A stretch of 64,000 nucleotides of DNA from JASJAR01 sp039198225 (lineage in GTDB: Bacteria; Pseudomonadota; Alphaproteobacteria; Rhodobacterales; Rhodobacteraceae): contig JBCCTQ010000011.1 in NCBI GenBank assembly GCA_039198225.1, positions 37,968 to 101,967 on the forward strand, written 5' to 3'. This document shows, in pieces, positions 1-8,759 of this stretch (its first letter is position 1; every line of letters begins with the position of its first letter). The notes beneath the pieces are model-generated. The model worked only from the letters and a program-made list of their open reading frames with translations. It did no database searches and was not told where the DNA came from. A program made the position numbers and the translations under genes.

Positions 1-1
1 G

Positions 2-145
2 CCAATGGCCGCCACGGATCGGGTGTTGGCCGGGCTCGTCGATCTTCGCTTGCCTCTGACCTTTTCCGCCGATGATTGCAGGCTTATCGCGCGGATCGTC
101 GCCGAAGAAGTGACCCGGGCCAAAAGCCGGATCGCCGCCGAGTAA
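2..145 (+). CDS. C-terminus of a probable DegT/DnrJ/EryC1-type aminotransferase (partial)
   Basis: An open frame enters from the left edge and ends at TAA 143-145, giving 47 residues. The tail contains VDLRLPLTFSADDCRLIARI followed by a charged helix. It resembles the last segment of PLP-dependent DegT/DnrJ/EryC1/StrS sugar aminotransferases, where a 'LPL-x-x-x-x-x-DD' turn precedes the final helix. No catalytic residue lies inside the window, so the family call rests only on this C-terminal pattern and could be wrong. The 5' part lies outside the window. Confidence 0.35.
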   Translation, partial: PMAATDRVLAGLVDLRLPLTFSADDCRLIARIVAEEVTRAKSRIAAE

Positions 146-242
146 AACCATTGCTAGCCGATAACGGCGCCGTCCGGCTCGCTGCTATGGTTTAGCAGGG
201 GCTCTGCCGCCACACCGGGGGAAGATCGAAAGGGAGGAACCC

Positions 243-353
243 ATGTTTCGACTTCTCGCCCTTATCGTGATGGTGGTTTTCGTTGCGACAGGCTACGCCG
301 CAAGTGCAGAGCGTTCCGGTATATGCCAGTTTGAGGCATGTCGCGTCCGATGA
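243..353 (+). CDS. Very small secreted or membrane peptide (36 aa), unknown function
   Basis: ATG at 243 is preceded by a strong Shine-Dalgarno sequence (GGGAGG, 232-237). The product starts MFRLLALIVMVVFVATGYAA, a good signal peptide or single membrane anchor. It ends ERSGICQFEACRVR, with two cysteines five residues apart. The stop (TGA 351-353) overlaps the start of the next ORF at 338 by 16 bases, which suggests translational coupling. I do not recognise a family. The ribosome binding site, signal-like N-terminus and overlap with a second plausible gene support it being real. Confidence 0.55.
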   Translation: MFRLLALIVMVVFVATGYAASAERSGICQFEACRVR

Positions 354-628
354 TCCTTGGCCTTTCAGTGCTGTTGACGATGGCCGGAGCTCTCGGCGTT
401 GCTTTGGGCCTTTGGGTGGTCCGGCTTGACGAGTCGCAGATCATTGAGCGGGCCGCGCGCGCCCATGTCGCCGAAGGCGGGAAGGCCGAGGAGTGTTCGG
501 CCCGAACCGGCGTCGCGCCAGTTTGGATCATGGTCGCCTGCGGGTCGGGCGATCGGGTCGTGTTGCGTGCCTTCAACCGCTGGGGTCTACAGATACCCGC
601 CGAACCCGGAAAGGGTCCGGGGACCTGA
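338..628 (+). CDS. Small hypothetical protein with N-terminal membrane segment (96 aa)
   Basis: ATG at 338 lies inside the end of the upstream 36-codon gene. The protein begins MSRPMILGLSVLLTMAGALG, a hydrophobic helix of about 20 residues that reads as a signal anchor. A soluble part of about 65 residues follows with two cysteines (EECSARTG and MVACGSGD). It ends at TGA 626-628. Overlap with the preceding small gene suggests one transcript and coupled translation. Function unknown. The two cysteines could form a disulfide if the domain is periplasmic, which is inference. Confidence 0.6.
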   Translation: MSRPMILGLSVLLTMAGALGVALGLWVVRLDESQIIERAARAHVAEGGKAEECSARTGVAPVWIMVACGSGDRVVLRAFNRWGLQIPAEPGKGPGT

Positions 629-693
629 CCCCTAGGCGAGGATCCTGTCAGCGCTTAAACTAAAGAGATCCAGTGCCGAGGAGACCCTCCGCT

Positions 694-1482
694 ATGAACG
701 ATCTGCCCGACCGGGCCCTGGCCGCCCTTCTTTCCGAGCAAGACGCCTATCGCACCGCGCCGCCGCCGCCATTGCCTCGGATGTTCCGCGGGCTTGCCCG
801 GCCAGTGTCTTTCTTAACCCAAAGGCTTATTCCAGCCGAAGCCGTGGAAGCGGCGCTTTACGGGGCCGATTGGGCGGCATCGGCATCGATCCGCGGAGTT
901 AGCCTCGGCCATGACCGGGCCGCATTGGCTGAATGCGAGGCCGCCGCCCTCGACATCCGGCGCTGGGCCATCGGTTACGCGGCGACCGGGGGCGGAGCAG
1001 CCGGTGCTTTTGGCGCCTTCGGGCTTGCGGTCGATATTCCAACAACGATCACCCTCGCGCTCAGGACAGTGCGGCTGACCGGTCACGCTTATGGATTTCC
1101 AGGTGAGACGCCCATGGAGCGGATATTTATACTCGACATTCTCCAATTGGCCGGCGCAAATTCGCGGGAGGAAAAGCGCCAGATCCTCGCACGTTTGAAC
1201 GAGGAAAGGGCGGATCTTGCACCGGAAACGGCGTCGAATATTGTCGGTCTGACGGGCCAGGCTGCGGGCACCCATGCGGCGATCCGGCGGGTCGCCTCGA
1301 CCCTTGGGGTCAACCTTTCAGCCCGAAAATTCGGCCAACTCGCTCCGGTCATTGGCGCAGCCGTGGGGGCCGGTGTGGGCGCCTCGTTTCAAAATGACGT
1401 TGCCCTCGCCGCGCGCCATGCGTACCGCGAGCGCTGGGTTGCTCGTCACGAGGGTCTGATCGAGGGGGAGGCCACTGCATGA
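694..1482 (+). CDS. EcsC family protein
   Basis: The start is ATG 694, chosen because GAGGAG (678-683) sits 10 bases upstream; an in-frame GTG at 673 has no such site. The 262-residue product has the central glycine/alanine-rich segment ATGGGAAGAFGAFGLAVDIP, then a TTITLALRTVRLTGHAYGF stretch and a second Gly/Ala-rich stretch near the C-terminus (VIGAAVGAGVGASF). This layout matches the EcsC-like family, named after Bacillus EcsC, whose molecular role is unclear. Its last codons overlap the following ASCH gene by 4 bases (ATGA), so the two are probably co-transcribed. Confidence 0.8.
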   Translation: MNDLPDRALAALLSEQDAYRTAPPPPLPRMFRGLARPVSFLTQRLIPAEAVEAALYGADWAASASIRGVSLGHDRAALAECEAAALDIRRWAIGYAATGGGAAGAFGAFGLAVDIPTTITLALRTVRLTGHAYGFPGETPMERIFILDILQLAGANSREEKRQILARLNEERADLAPETASNIVGLTGQAAGTHAAIRRVASTLGVNLSARKFGQLAPVIGAAVGAGVGASFQNDVALAARHAYRERWVARHEGLIEGEATA

Positions 1483-1889
1483 CGCTCGACGAAATCAAAT
1501 CCCGCTATCCCTCGGCCGTGACATTCACGTTTGGTGACAGCCAGGAGATGTCAGATCAACTCCTTGCCCTTGTCCGCGCCGGACAGAAAACCGCGACCTG
1601 CGGCGCACTCCGTGATTTCGGAGACGGAGGAGAGCCTCAACCGGTTGTTGGTCGGCGCGACATTGCTCTTGAATGGGACGGCAGGCCGGGGGTTCTTATC
1701 GAAACGATCGACGTCTCGACCTGCCTTTTTGAGGAGATCGACGCCGAATTCGCCTTGGCCGAAGGCGAAAATGACAGCCTCGAGGGCTGGCGCCGCGATC
1801 ACCGCGCTTATTTCGAACGTCACGGCGGATGGGATCCGAAAATGGAGCTCATTTGTGAGCGGTTCCGCATGGTTGAGGACTTCGCTTAG
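1479..1889 (+). CDS. ASCH domain-containing protein
   Basis: 136 residues starting at ATG 1479, which overlaps the stop of the EcsC-like gene. It has the ASCH signature: an N-terminal helix, AGQKTATCGALRDF, a VVGRRDIALEWDGRPGVLIE strand pair, then a C-terminal EGENDSLEGWRRDHRAYFER helix. ASCH folds resemble PUA domains and bind RNA or nucleotides; some members hydrolyse N4-acetylcytidine. No specific substrate can be assigned here. It is convergent with the LysE-type gene, separated by a repeat element. Confidence 0.8.
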   Translation: MTLDEIKSRYPSAVTFTFGDSQEMSDQLLALVRAGQKTATCGALRDFGDGGEPQPVVGRRDIALEWDGRPGVLIETIDVSTCLFEEIDAEFALAEGENDSLEGWRRDHRAYFERHGGWDPKMELICERFRMVEDFA

Positions 1890-1894
1890 CGGGG

Positions 1895-1998
1895 CTTCAT
1901 CCTGGAAAAAATACTCCCGCCGGAGGCGAGAGTCTTTGGGAAAGAGGCGGGGGTTTCACACCCCCGCACCCCCGTGGAGTGTTTGAACCAGGATGAAG
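1895..1998. repeat. Intergenic repeat element with inverted ends, copy 1
   Basis: The left end CTTCATCCTGG (1895-1905) is matched in inverted orientation by CCAGGATGAAG (1988-1998). Inside are a small hairpin CTCC-CGCC-GGAG (1914-1925) and a second one, GCGGGGG (1947-1953) with CCCCCGC (1961-1967) around a 7-base loop. The 34 bases at 1895-1928 recur at 42068-42101 with two mismatches. Both copies lie between convergent genes, so transcription termination or mRNA 3'-end protection is possible. Confidence 0.7.
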
Positions 1999-2011
1999 GG
2001 CCCGTGTTGCG

Positions 2012-2605
2012 TCAGAAGAGAACTGGGATCGTCGAGGCAACAAGGAGGATCGCCATTGTCCAGTTGAAGGCTCTAAGGCGGCCGGGGCCATCGAGCCAAC
2101 GGCGGATGGCTTGGCCGAGCCAGGTCCAGATGCCGACCGAGGGGAGATTGACGGTGGAAAAGGTGAGCGCAACTGCGGCCATCGCGCCAATACTGTCGCC
2201 GGGCGCGTAGGTGCTGACGGCAGTGAGCGATAAGGCCCAGGCTTTGGGGTTCACCCATTGGAAGGCTGCCGCTTCGAAGAAGGTCATGGGCCGCCCTTTA
2301 CCCCGCGACCCGTCTGGCGAGGCGGCCTGGGCGATCCGCCAGGCGAGCCAAAAAAGGTAGACGAGGCAAATCGCCTTTAGAGTGGGTTCGGCCCAGGGAA
2401 GAACGTCGAAGATCCCGGCAAGACCCACCCCAACGCAAAATACCTGGAAGGAATGCCCGACCGAGACGCCAAGAAGGTGGGGTATTGTTCGCCGGATTCC
2501 GAAATTCGCGCCCGATGCCATAAGCATCATGTTGTTGGGCCCCGGCGTGACCGAGCCCACAAAAGCAAAGACCGCCAGGGCGTAGAGAAGGCTGAGATCG
2601 TCCAT
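2012..2605 (-). CDS. LysE/RhtB family exporter
   Basis: 197 residues, start ATG 2605. The N-terminus FVGSVTPGPNNMMLMASG is the LysE/RhtB signature (a TPGPN motif after the first membrane helix). About five to six hydrophobic segments follow. The internal ...FQWVNPKAWALSLTAVSTYA is the conserved NPK-W motif of the second half. Family members export amino acids or homoserine lactones; the substrate here is unknown. It stands alone, convergent with the ASCH gene and divergent from the YebC-type gene. Confidence 0.9.
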   Translation of the reverse strand: MDDLSLLYALAVFAFVGSVTPGPNNMMLMASGANFGIRRTIPHLLGVSVGHSFQVFCVGVGLAGIFDVLPWAEPTLKAICLVYLFWLAWRIAQAASPDGSRGKGRPMTFFEAAAFQWVNPKAWALSLTAVSTYAPGDSIGAMAAVALTFSTVNLPSVGIWTWLGQAIRRWLDGPGRLRAFNWTMAILLVASTIPVLF

Positions 2606-2716
2606 AGCCGTCCGGAGCTACCGCCCGGCGCGCGGCATTGCAATTGCCTCCGGCTTGCCCCGGACCGGCCCCGGACGATATAGACCGGTCCAATCAGCCG
2701 AGCGACGGAGACCGGA

Positions 2717-3463
2717 ATGGCAGGCCATTCAAAATGGGCGAATATTCAGCACCGCAAAGGGCGACAGGATGCGGCCCGTTCGAAGCTCTTTTCGAAGCTC
2801 TCGAAGGAAATTACCGTGGCGGCAAAGATGGGAGACCCGGACCCCGAAAAAAATCCCCGTCTCCGGCTTGCGGTAAAGGAAGCAAAATCAAACTCGGTCC
2901 CTAAGGATGTGATCGAACGGGCAATCTCAAAATCCCAAGCCGGGGATGGCGACGAATATGAAGAGATCCGCTATGAAGGCTACGGGCCGGGCGGGGTCGC
3001 GGTGATCGTCGAGGCGATGACCGACAACCGGAACCGCACGGCCTCTACCGTCCGCTCCACCTTCGGCAAGCATGGCGGCAATTTGGGCGAGACGGGTTCG
3101 GTCAGCTTCATGTTCGAACGCAAGGGCGAGATCCTCTACGGCGCAGAAGCCGGCGACGAGGACCAAGTCATGGAGGCCGCCATCGATGCCGGCGCGGAAG
3201 ATGTGGAATCGTCCGAAGACGGCCACGCCATCTACACGGCCGATACGGATCTCAACGAAGTGTCGAATTCCCTTGAAGGGGCGCTTGGCGAAGCGGATTC
3301 GACCAAACTCATTTGGAAACCCACGACCACCACAGAACTTGACCTCGACGGGGCGCAAAAACTGATGCGGCTCATTGAGGTCCTCGAGGACGATGACGAC
3401 ATCCAGCGGGTGACAGCGAATTTCGAGATTTCCGATGAGGTGATGGCGGAGCTTTCGGCCTAG
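2717..3463 (+). CDS. YebC/PmpR family regulatory protein
   Basis: 248 residues starting MAGHSKWANIQHRKGRQDAA, the invariant opening of the YebC/PmpR/TACO1 family. Full family length, with the conserved YEGYGPGGVAVIVEAMTDNR segment at about residues 88-107. Members are either DNA-binding regulators or ribosome-associated translation factors that help at polyproline-type stalls. In many proteobacteria the gene sits near ruvC, but not here. The end overlaps the 3' end of the minus-strand gene at 3460 by four bases (convergent). Confidence 0.93.
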   Translation: MAGHSKWANIQHRKGRQDAARSKLFSKLSKEITVAAKMGDPDPEKNPRLRLAVKEAKSNSVPKDVIERAISKSQAGDGDEYEEIRYEGYGPGGVAVIVEAMTDNRNRTASTVRSTFGKHGGNLGETGSVSFMFERKGEILYGAEAGDEDQVMEAAIDAGAEDVESSEDGHAIYTADTDLNEVSNSLEGALGEADSTKLIWKPTTTTELDLDGAQKLMRLIEVLEDDDDIQRVTANFEISDEVMAELSA

Positions 3464-3741
3464 GACGGCTTCCGGACCGAAAACACAATCCGGTTCACCG
3501 AGAAAAAGTAGCGGTTTTCGTCGTCGAGCCGCTTTTGGTCGGCCAGAAAAGCCGCAACGTCTTCCGTTTTGAAATCACCGCCCGGAGCCCTGAGCATTCC
3601 GATCCGATCTTTGCTCACCCTGGCATAGCTTCCGTCCTGGCGGTCAAAAGCGCGGAACGGAAAGGCTTCCCGCGCGGTGATCTCAAGCCCCGCGGCGACG
3701 GGATCGGCTGAGAGTTTCGGGGGGATGTCGGTGAAGGTCAT
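3460..3741 (-). CDS. Small hypothetical protein (93 aa)
   Basis: ATG at 3741 overlaps the stop of the upstream minus-strand ORF as ATGA, a typical coupling arrangement. The product is 93 residues, soluble and charged (ITAREAFPFRAFDRQDGSYA; EDVAAFLADQKRLDDENRYF), ending FSVNRIVFSVRKPS. I do not recognise a domain. A much longer open frame continues upstream to 4332, but it runs antisense into hyuA, so the short form is preferred. It is convergent with the YebC-type gene. Confidence 0.5.
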   Translation of the reverse strand: MTFTDIPPKLSADPVAAGLEITAREAFPFRAFDRQDGSYARVSKDRIGMLRAPGGDFKTEDVAAFLADQKRLDDENRYFFSVNRIVFSVRKPS

Positions 3742-3956
3742 GGGCGACTGGAGGAGGCGGCGCGCGCGAGAAGCTCCGGGACGTCGCTGGCCTTGGCGAG
3801 CGTCTCCCAATAGGTGTCGCAGATCACGGTGCGCCGGCTCGTTCGAACGGCAACGCGGTTCCGAAGGAAGGCGCGCAGGCGCCGCAAATGGGTTGGACCA
3901 TTGTCCAACCGTCGCACCCAGACATGCGATGCGAAATGGGCAGCAGACCTTGGCAT
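3738..3956 (-). CDS. Small arginine-rich hypothetical protein (about 72 aa)
   Basis: The ORF ends at TGA 3738-3740, which overlaps the ATG of the next gene. The likely start is ATG 3956, giving 72 residues including WVRRLDNGPTHLRRLRAFLR and VICDTYWETLAKASDVPELL. Arg-rich N-terminal half, more neutral C-terminal helix. The main support is the coupled ATGA junction and its place in the otherwise empty gap before hyuA. No family recognised, and the start is uncertain because no good ribosome binding site is visible. Confidence 0.35.
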   Translation of the reverse strand: MPRSAAHFASHVWVRRLDNGPTHLRRLRAFLRNRVAVRTSRRTVICDTYWETLAKASDVPELLARAASSSRP

Positions 3957-4017
3957 TTCGAATGGCCTTCGCCGAGGATGTGTCGTTAGGTGCCGGCGAA
4001 AGGGCGAAGGGCAAGCG

Positions 4018-6096
4018 ATGGCTGGGACACGGACACGGCTCGGGGTCGATATCGGTGGGACATTCACGGATGTGGTTCTTGAACGAGCCGGCGCACTCAC
4101 ATCGGCGAAAGTGCTCACCACATACGCGGCACCCGAGGATGCAATCGTCGAAGGGATCGGTGAGGTCACGGCTAAGGCCGGCGTGGCGCCCGGCGAGATT
4201 GACCAGATTATCCACGGGACGACCTTGGCCACCAACGCGCTGATCGAGCGCCGCGGCGCGAAGACCGCGCTCATTACCACCGAAGGGTTCCGCGATGTGA
4301 TCGAGATGCGAACCGAATCCCGGTTCGAGCAATACGATCTCAACCTCAATCTACCCGAGCCCCTTTTGCCTCGGCACATGCGCTTTGTCGTGCCTGAACG
4401 GGTCAATGCCATGGGCGAAGCGATGGTGCCCCTCGACATGGTCGCATTGGAAGCGGTGATCGACCTAATCGAAGAAGCCGGGTTTGAAAGTGTGGCAGTG
4501 GGGCTTCTCCACTCCTACCTCAACCCGGACCATGAGCGTTTGATCCGCGACCGGTTGACGACACGGCTCCCTGGCCTCTCCGTATCGATTTCCTCCGAAG
4601 TCAGCCCCCAAATGCGAGAATATGAGCGGTTCAACACGGTGGTGGCCAATGCCTACATCAAGCCGCTGATGGCGTCCTATCTCGGGCGACTGGCCGGGCG
4701 GCTGGGGGCCGAGGGCATCGGCGGCCAGATCTTTCTCATGCATTCGGGAGGCGGGATCATCTCTCTCGAAAACGCCGCTGAATTCCCGGTGCGGCTTGTC
4801 GAATCCGGGCCTGCGGGCGGGGCAGTTTTTGCTGCCGACATCGCCGCGCGGCATGGGCTCGACAAGGTGTTGTCTTTCGACATGGGCGGGACGACCGCCA
4901 AGATCTGCCTGATTAAAGACCGCACGCCAAAGACCAGCCGGGTTTTCGAAGTGGCGCGGACCTATCGGTTTAAGAAGGGTTCGGGCATGCCGATCTCTAT
5001 TCCGGTGATCGATATGGTCGAGATCGGGGCGGGAGGTGGGAGCCTTGCCCGGGTCGATGCCATGCGCCAGATCCGGGTTGGGCCGGAAAGTGCGGGATCG
5101 GAGCCCGGGCCCGCTTCCTATGGCCGGGGTGGGACTGAGCCTGCGGTGACGGATGCCGACCTGTCCTTGGGCAAGCTCGATCCGGGGAACTTCGCCGGAG
5201 GGGCCATCGTCCTCGCGCCCGAGCGTGCCGCGGCCGCGCTGAAGGATGCGGTCGGGGCAGGTCTTGGGATGGAGCCGGTCGAGGCAGCCCATGGGGTCTC
5301 GGAAGTGGTCGATGAGAACATGGCAAATGCGGCCCGGGTCCATGCGGTCGAGAACGGTGAGGATCTTGGCGAATACACGATGATCGCTTTCGGGGGGGCC
5401 GCCCCCCTCCACGCGGGTCGCCTTTGCGAAAAGCTGGGCATTTCGCGATTATTGGTGCCGCCAGGGGCCGGGGTGGGATCAGCTATCGGGTTTTTGCGTG
5501 CGCCCTACAGTTTTGAGGCAAACCGTTCGGTCTATATGCGGCTATCGGATTTTGATGGGCCGAAGATCCGAGCGCTCTTAGCTGAACTCAAAGCCGAGGC
5601 GACCGGTTTTGTGCGAAGCTGCGATCCGGTGGCGGAGATCCTGTCGGAATACAAAGTCTACATGCGGTATGTGGGCCAAGGCTGGGAGATCCCAATTGAG
5701 ATCACCGAAGCCCAGGCCGAGGCGCCGGAGCTTGCGACGTTCGAAGCGCGGTTCGAGGAGGATTATACAAGGCTTTTCGGCCGCCCGGTCGCAGGGCTCG
5801 ATGTTGAAATTACCGTTTGGGCGGTGAATGCGACCACACCACCCGAAGACGTGGCCCCAATTCGTCCCGCCGAACTCGCCGGCGCGGCCGCGGAAGATGG
5901 GGCGCGCCCGATTTTCGATCCGGCCGAAGGGCGTTTCCTTGACGCCGCGGTCATTGACCGAATGAAGATGGAGACCGGCCAGCGCGCCGATGGCCCGGCG
6001 GCCATCACCGAAGCCGAAACCACCATTATCGTCCCCACGAGCCGAACCGCGATCCGCCAGCCCGATGGCTGCATCGATCTGACCGAGAAAGGCTGA
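4018..6096 (+). CDS. hyuA: Hydantoinase/oxoprolinase family protein, subunit A
   Basis: 692 residues from ATG 4018, chosen because the family begins at RLGVDIGGTFTDVVLE (residues 7-22); frame further upstream is Arg-rich and unlike the family. HyuA-type proteins have an N-terminal Hydant_A_N domain and an ATPase-like Hydantoinase_A domain. The phosphate-binding motifs DIGGTFTD and VLSFDMGGTTAKICL are both present. Together with HyuB (next gene, 3-base gap) it forms an ATP-dependent complex opening 5-membered cyclic amides (hydantoins or 5-oxoproline) or carboxylating ketones. The exact substrate cannot be read from sequence. Confidence 0.92.
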   Translation: MAGTRTRLGVDIGGTFTDVVLERAGALTSAKVLTTYAAPEDAIVEGIGEVTAKAGVAPGEIDQIIHGTTLATNALIERRGAKTALITTEGFRDVIEMRTESRFEQYDLNLNLPEPLLPRHMRFVVPERVNAMGEAMVPLDMVALEAVIDLIEEAGFESVAVGLLHSYLNPDHERLIRDRLTTRLPGLSVSISSEVSPQMREYERFNTVVANAYIKPLMASYLGRLAGRLGAEGIGGQIFLMHSGGGIISLENAAEFPVRLVESGPAGGAVFAADIAARHGLDKVLSFDMGGTTAKICLIKDRTPKTSRVFEVARTYRFKKGSGMPISIPVIDMVEIGAGGGSLARVDAMRQIRVGPESAGSEPGPASYGRGGTEPAVTDADLSLGKLDPGNFAGGAIVLAPERAAAALKDAVGAGLGMEPVEAAHGVSEVVDENMANAARVHAVENGEDLGEYTMIAFGGAAPLHAGRLCEKLGISRLLVPPGAGVGSAIGFLRAPYSFEANRSVYMRLSDFDGPKIRALLAELKAEATGFVRSCDPVAEILSEYKVYMRYVGQGWEIPIEITEAQAEAPELATFEARFEEDYTRLFGRPVAGLDVEITVWAVNATTPPEDVAPIRPAELAGAAAEDGARPIFDPAEGRFLDAAVIDRMKMETGQRADGPAAITEAETTIIVPTSRTAIRQPDGCIDLTEKG

Positions 6097-6099
6097 GCC

Positions 6100-7809
6100 A
6101 TGGCCGAAACCCCATCGAACGTTGCTTACCAGGTCATGTGGAACCGGCTTATTTCTATCGTGGAAGAGCAGGCCCAAGCTCTGATCAGGACCGCGTTTTC
6201 GACCTCGGTTCGTGAGGCCGGAGACCTCTCCGCAGGTGTGTACGACGTCGCAGGCAACATGCTGGCCCAAGCGGTCACCGGGACACCTGGACATGTGAAC
6301 GCGATGGCAGACGCGGTGGCCCATTTCATTCGCCAGATCGGGCGCCAGAACATGTTTGATGGCGACACCTACATCACCAACAACCCCTGGCAGGGCACCG
6401 GCCACCTGCATGACATTACCATGGTCACCCCGTCCTTTTACAAAGGCCAGCTCGTAGGGTTTTTCGCCTGCACGGCCCACATCGTCGATATCGGCGGGCG
6501 GGGGTTTGGGGCCGACGCCCAGAGCGTTTATGAAGAAGGGCTCCATATCCCGATCATGAAATTCGCGGAGCGGGGCAAGGTGGACGAGACGCTCACTGCT
6601 ATCATACGCGGCAATGTGCGTGAGCCCGACCAACTCATCGGCGATGTCTACGCGCTGGCGACGTCAAACGAGATCGGGCACCGGCGGCTCATCGGAATGA
6701 TGGAGGAATTTGGCCTTGACGATCTTCACGGTGTCGCCGAATTCATCCTCGAGAACTCCCGCCGTGCGACGCTAGAGCGGATCGCCGCACTTCCGCAGAA
6801 GGCGGCGACCGGCGAGATGACCATCGATGGGTTCGATACCCCGATCACGCTCAAAGTCACGGTGACCGTTTTCGAAGACCGTATACTTTCTGATTTTGAA
6901 GGCACGTCCGGGCTCGACCGGCACGGCATCAACGTGCCGCTGGTCTATACGAAGGCCTATTGCTGCTACGCGCTCAAATGCGCCATCGCGCCGGAAATCC
7001 CCAACAATGCGGCCTCCTTGGCACCGTTCGAGATTGCCGCGCCGGAAAATTCGATCGTGAACGCGGTCCATCCTGCACCGGTCGCCCTCCGCCACGTGAT
7101 CGGGCATTTCGTGCCCGACACGGTCTATTCCGCCTTCGATCAGATCGTGCCGGGCCTCGTGCCGGCCGAGGGTGCGGGATGTCTTTGCAACTTCCAGGTC
7201 TCGCTTCGTCCGCGGACGGACGGGCCTGCCCCGGAAGGCGCGCGGCGCTCCGAAGTGCTGACCTTCAATTCCGGCGGGTCCGGGGCGCGGCCCGACCATG
7301 ACGGGCTGAACGCGACCGCGTTTCCGTCCGGTGTTATGACGATGCCCGTAGAGGCAACCGAGCATGCCGGGCCCGTGATCATTTGGCGGAAAGAGCTTCG
7401 CCCGGATTCGGGCGGGGCCGGGAACACACGGGGCGGGCTTGGGCAATTCATGCATGTCGGTGCGATGGAGGGCCATGAGTTCGACATCCAGGCCATGCTC
7501 GACCGGGGCGATCACCCGGCGCGCGGCCGGAGAGGTGGGGGCGACGGAGCGCCGACGAATATCGCCATGGATGACGGCACGCGGATGAGGGTCAAAGGCA
7601 AGCAATTCGTACCGCACGGGCGGCGGGTCGAAATGGCCTTTCCAGGCGGGGCAGGATACGGCCCGGGGGAAGAGCGCTCGCGCGATAAGGTCAAACGGGA
7701 TCTGGCACTGGGCTATATCTCCGCTGAAACCGCCCGAACGCTTTACGGTCTCACCGAGACAGAGATCGCGGAGGTTGAGGCGTCGGTCCGCCGAGGCGAG
7801 ACTTTCTGA
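6100..7809 (+). CDS. hyuB: Hydantoinase/oxoprolinase family protein, subunit B
   Basis: 569 residues, ATG 6100, only three bases after the hyuA stop, so co-translated. It matches Hydantoinase_B: WNRLISIVEEQAQALIRTAF near the N-terminus, ITNNPWQGTGHLHDITMVTP at about residues 91-110, and a glycine-rich C-terminal part (DSGGAGNTRGGLGQF; PGGAGYGPGEERS). It is the partner subunit of HyuA. No transporter or racemase gene is adjacent that would fix the substrate. Convergent with the ghrA-like gene. Confidence 0.92.
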   Translation: MAETPSNVAYQVMWNRLISIVEEQAQALIRTAFSTSVREAGDLSAGVYDVAGNMLAQAVTGTPGHVNAMADAVAHFIRQIGRQNMFDGDTYITNNPWQGTGHLHDITMVTPSFYKGQLVGFFACTAHIVDIGGRGFGADAQSVYEEGLHIPIMKFAERGKVDETLTAIIRGNVREPDQLIGDVYALATSNEIGHRRLIGMMEEFGLDDLHGVAEFILENSRRATLERIAALPQKAATGEMTIDGFDTPITLKVTVTVFEDRILSDFEGTSGLDRHGINVPLVYTKAYCCYALKCAIAPEIPNNAASLAPFEIAAPENSIVNAVHPAPVALRHVIGHFVPDTVYSAFDQIVPGLVPAEGAGCLCNFQVSLRPRTDGPAPEGARRSEVLTFNSGGSGARPDHDGLNATAFPSGVMTMPVEATEHAGPVIIWRKELRPDSGGAGNTRGGLGQFMHVGAMEGHEFDIQAMLDRGDHPARGRRGGGDGAPTNIAMDDGTRMRVKGKQFVPHGRRVEMAFPGGAGYGPGEERSRDKVKRDLALGYISAETARTLYGLTETEIAEVEASVRRGETF

Positions 7810-7816
7810 AGGCGCG

Positions 7817-8746
7817 TTAGTAGCCTGCCTTTCGGTCGACCACATGGAGAAACGGTTCGCCAGCCTCGCCACGGCGGATGTTCTCGGCCACGACCCTAGA
7901 AGCAGTTGCCGGGCGGGTCTCAGACGCGATGTGGGGCGTTACGGTCACTCTCTCATGGGTCCAAAATGGGTCGTCGAGCGGTAAAGGTTCGGTTCGGAAC
8001 GTGTCGAGCGTGGCATGGGCCAAATTGCCACTGTCGAGGGCTGCGAGAAGGGCCGCATCGTCCACGAGCCCGCCCCGCCCCGGATTGAGGAGGACGGCCC
8101 CCTTTGGCAGCCGGTTGAGTGCCGCGGCATCGATCAGATTTTCCGTCTCGGCCGTGAGCGGCAGAAGAAGGACCAGGATTTCGGACCGGTCGAGGATCTC
8201 CGCAAGGCCCGCTTCGCCCGAGAGGCAAGTAAGACCAGGGAGGTCTTTCGGCCGCCTGGCCCAGCCGGCTACGTCGAAATTGAGTGCGCTCAGTGCCTTT
8301 GCCGTGGCGGCGCCAAGTTCGCCGAGGCCAAGGACACCGACGCGGCGGTCGCGCGCAAGAGGCGGGATGTATTTCTCCCAGCTCCCCGATTGGGCCGAAA
8401 GGCAGGCGTCGATCCCCAGATGGTGGCGAAGGACATGGCCGGTGACCCATTCGACCATGCCTTCCGTCAATCCCGGATCGACCATGCGGAGGAGGGGGAC
8501 CTTGAGCGTCGGGTTTCCAACCACGTTTTCGACCCCCGCCCAAAGGTTCTGGACTGCTTTGAGGCAGGTGAAGGGGGTAAAGTCATGGACGTCGGAGTTT
8601 GGAGCATAGACGACGTAGTCCACCGTCTCTGGCGGAAACTCCGTGCCGAGCTCGATGTCTAGCCCGGTCTCGGCGAAGGCTGCGCGCAGGTCAGCCTCCC
8701 ATTCCGCCCAGCGATGGGCAAGGGCGGCGAAAAGGATCCTTGGCAT
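7817..8746 (-). CDS. ghrA: Glyoxylate/hydroxypyruvate reductase A (2-hydroxyacid dehydrogenase)
   Basis: 309 residues from ATG 8746. NAD-binding Rossmann motif VGVLGLGELGAATAKALSAL at about residues 137-156, a conserved arginine in NPGRGGLVDDAALLAAL, and the active-site histidine in VTPHIASETRP near residue 273. Length and the opening MPRILFAALAHRW fit the GhrA branch, which reduces glyoxylate and hydroxypyruvate with NADPH. It lies 13 bp downstream of rodA on the same strand and may be read through from the cell-shape cluster, though functionally unrelated. Confidence 0.85.
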   Translation of the reverse strand: MPRILFAALAHRWAEWEADLRAAFAETGLDIELGTEFPPETVDYVVYAPNSDVHDFTPFTCLKAVQNLWAGVENVVGNPTLKVPLLRMVDPGLTEGMVEWVTGHVLRHHLGIDACLSAQSGSWEKYIPPLARDRRVGVLGLGELGAATAKALSALNFDVAGWARRPKDLPGLTCLSGEAGLAEILDRSEILVLLLPLTAETENLIDAAALNRLPKGAVLLNPGRGGLVDDAALLAALDSGNLAHATLDTFRTEPLPLDDPFWTHERVTVTPHIASETRPATASRVVAENIRRGEAGEPFLHVVDRKAGY

Positions 8747-8759
8747 TGGGTGCGCGCCG

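Noticed and set aside
4465..5412. 315-codon minus-strand ORF inside hyuA
   Set aside because: Antisense frame opposite a clear HyuA protein; proline/arginine-rich translation typical of shadows.
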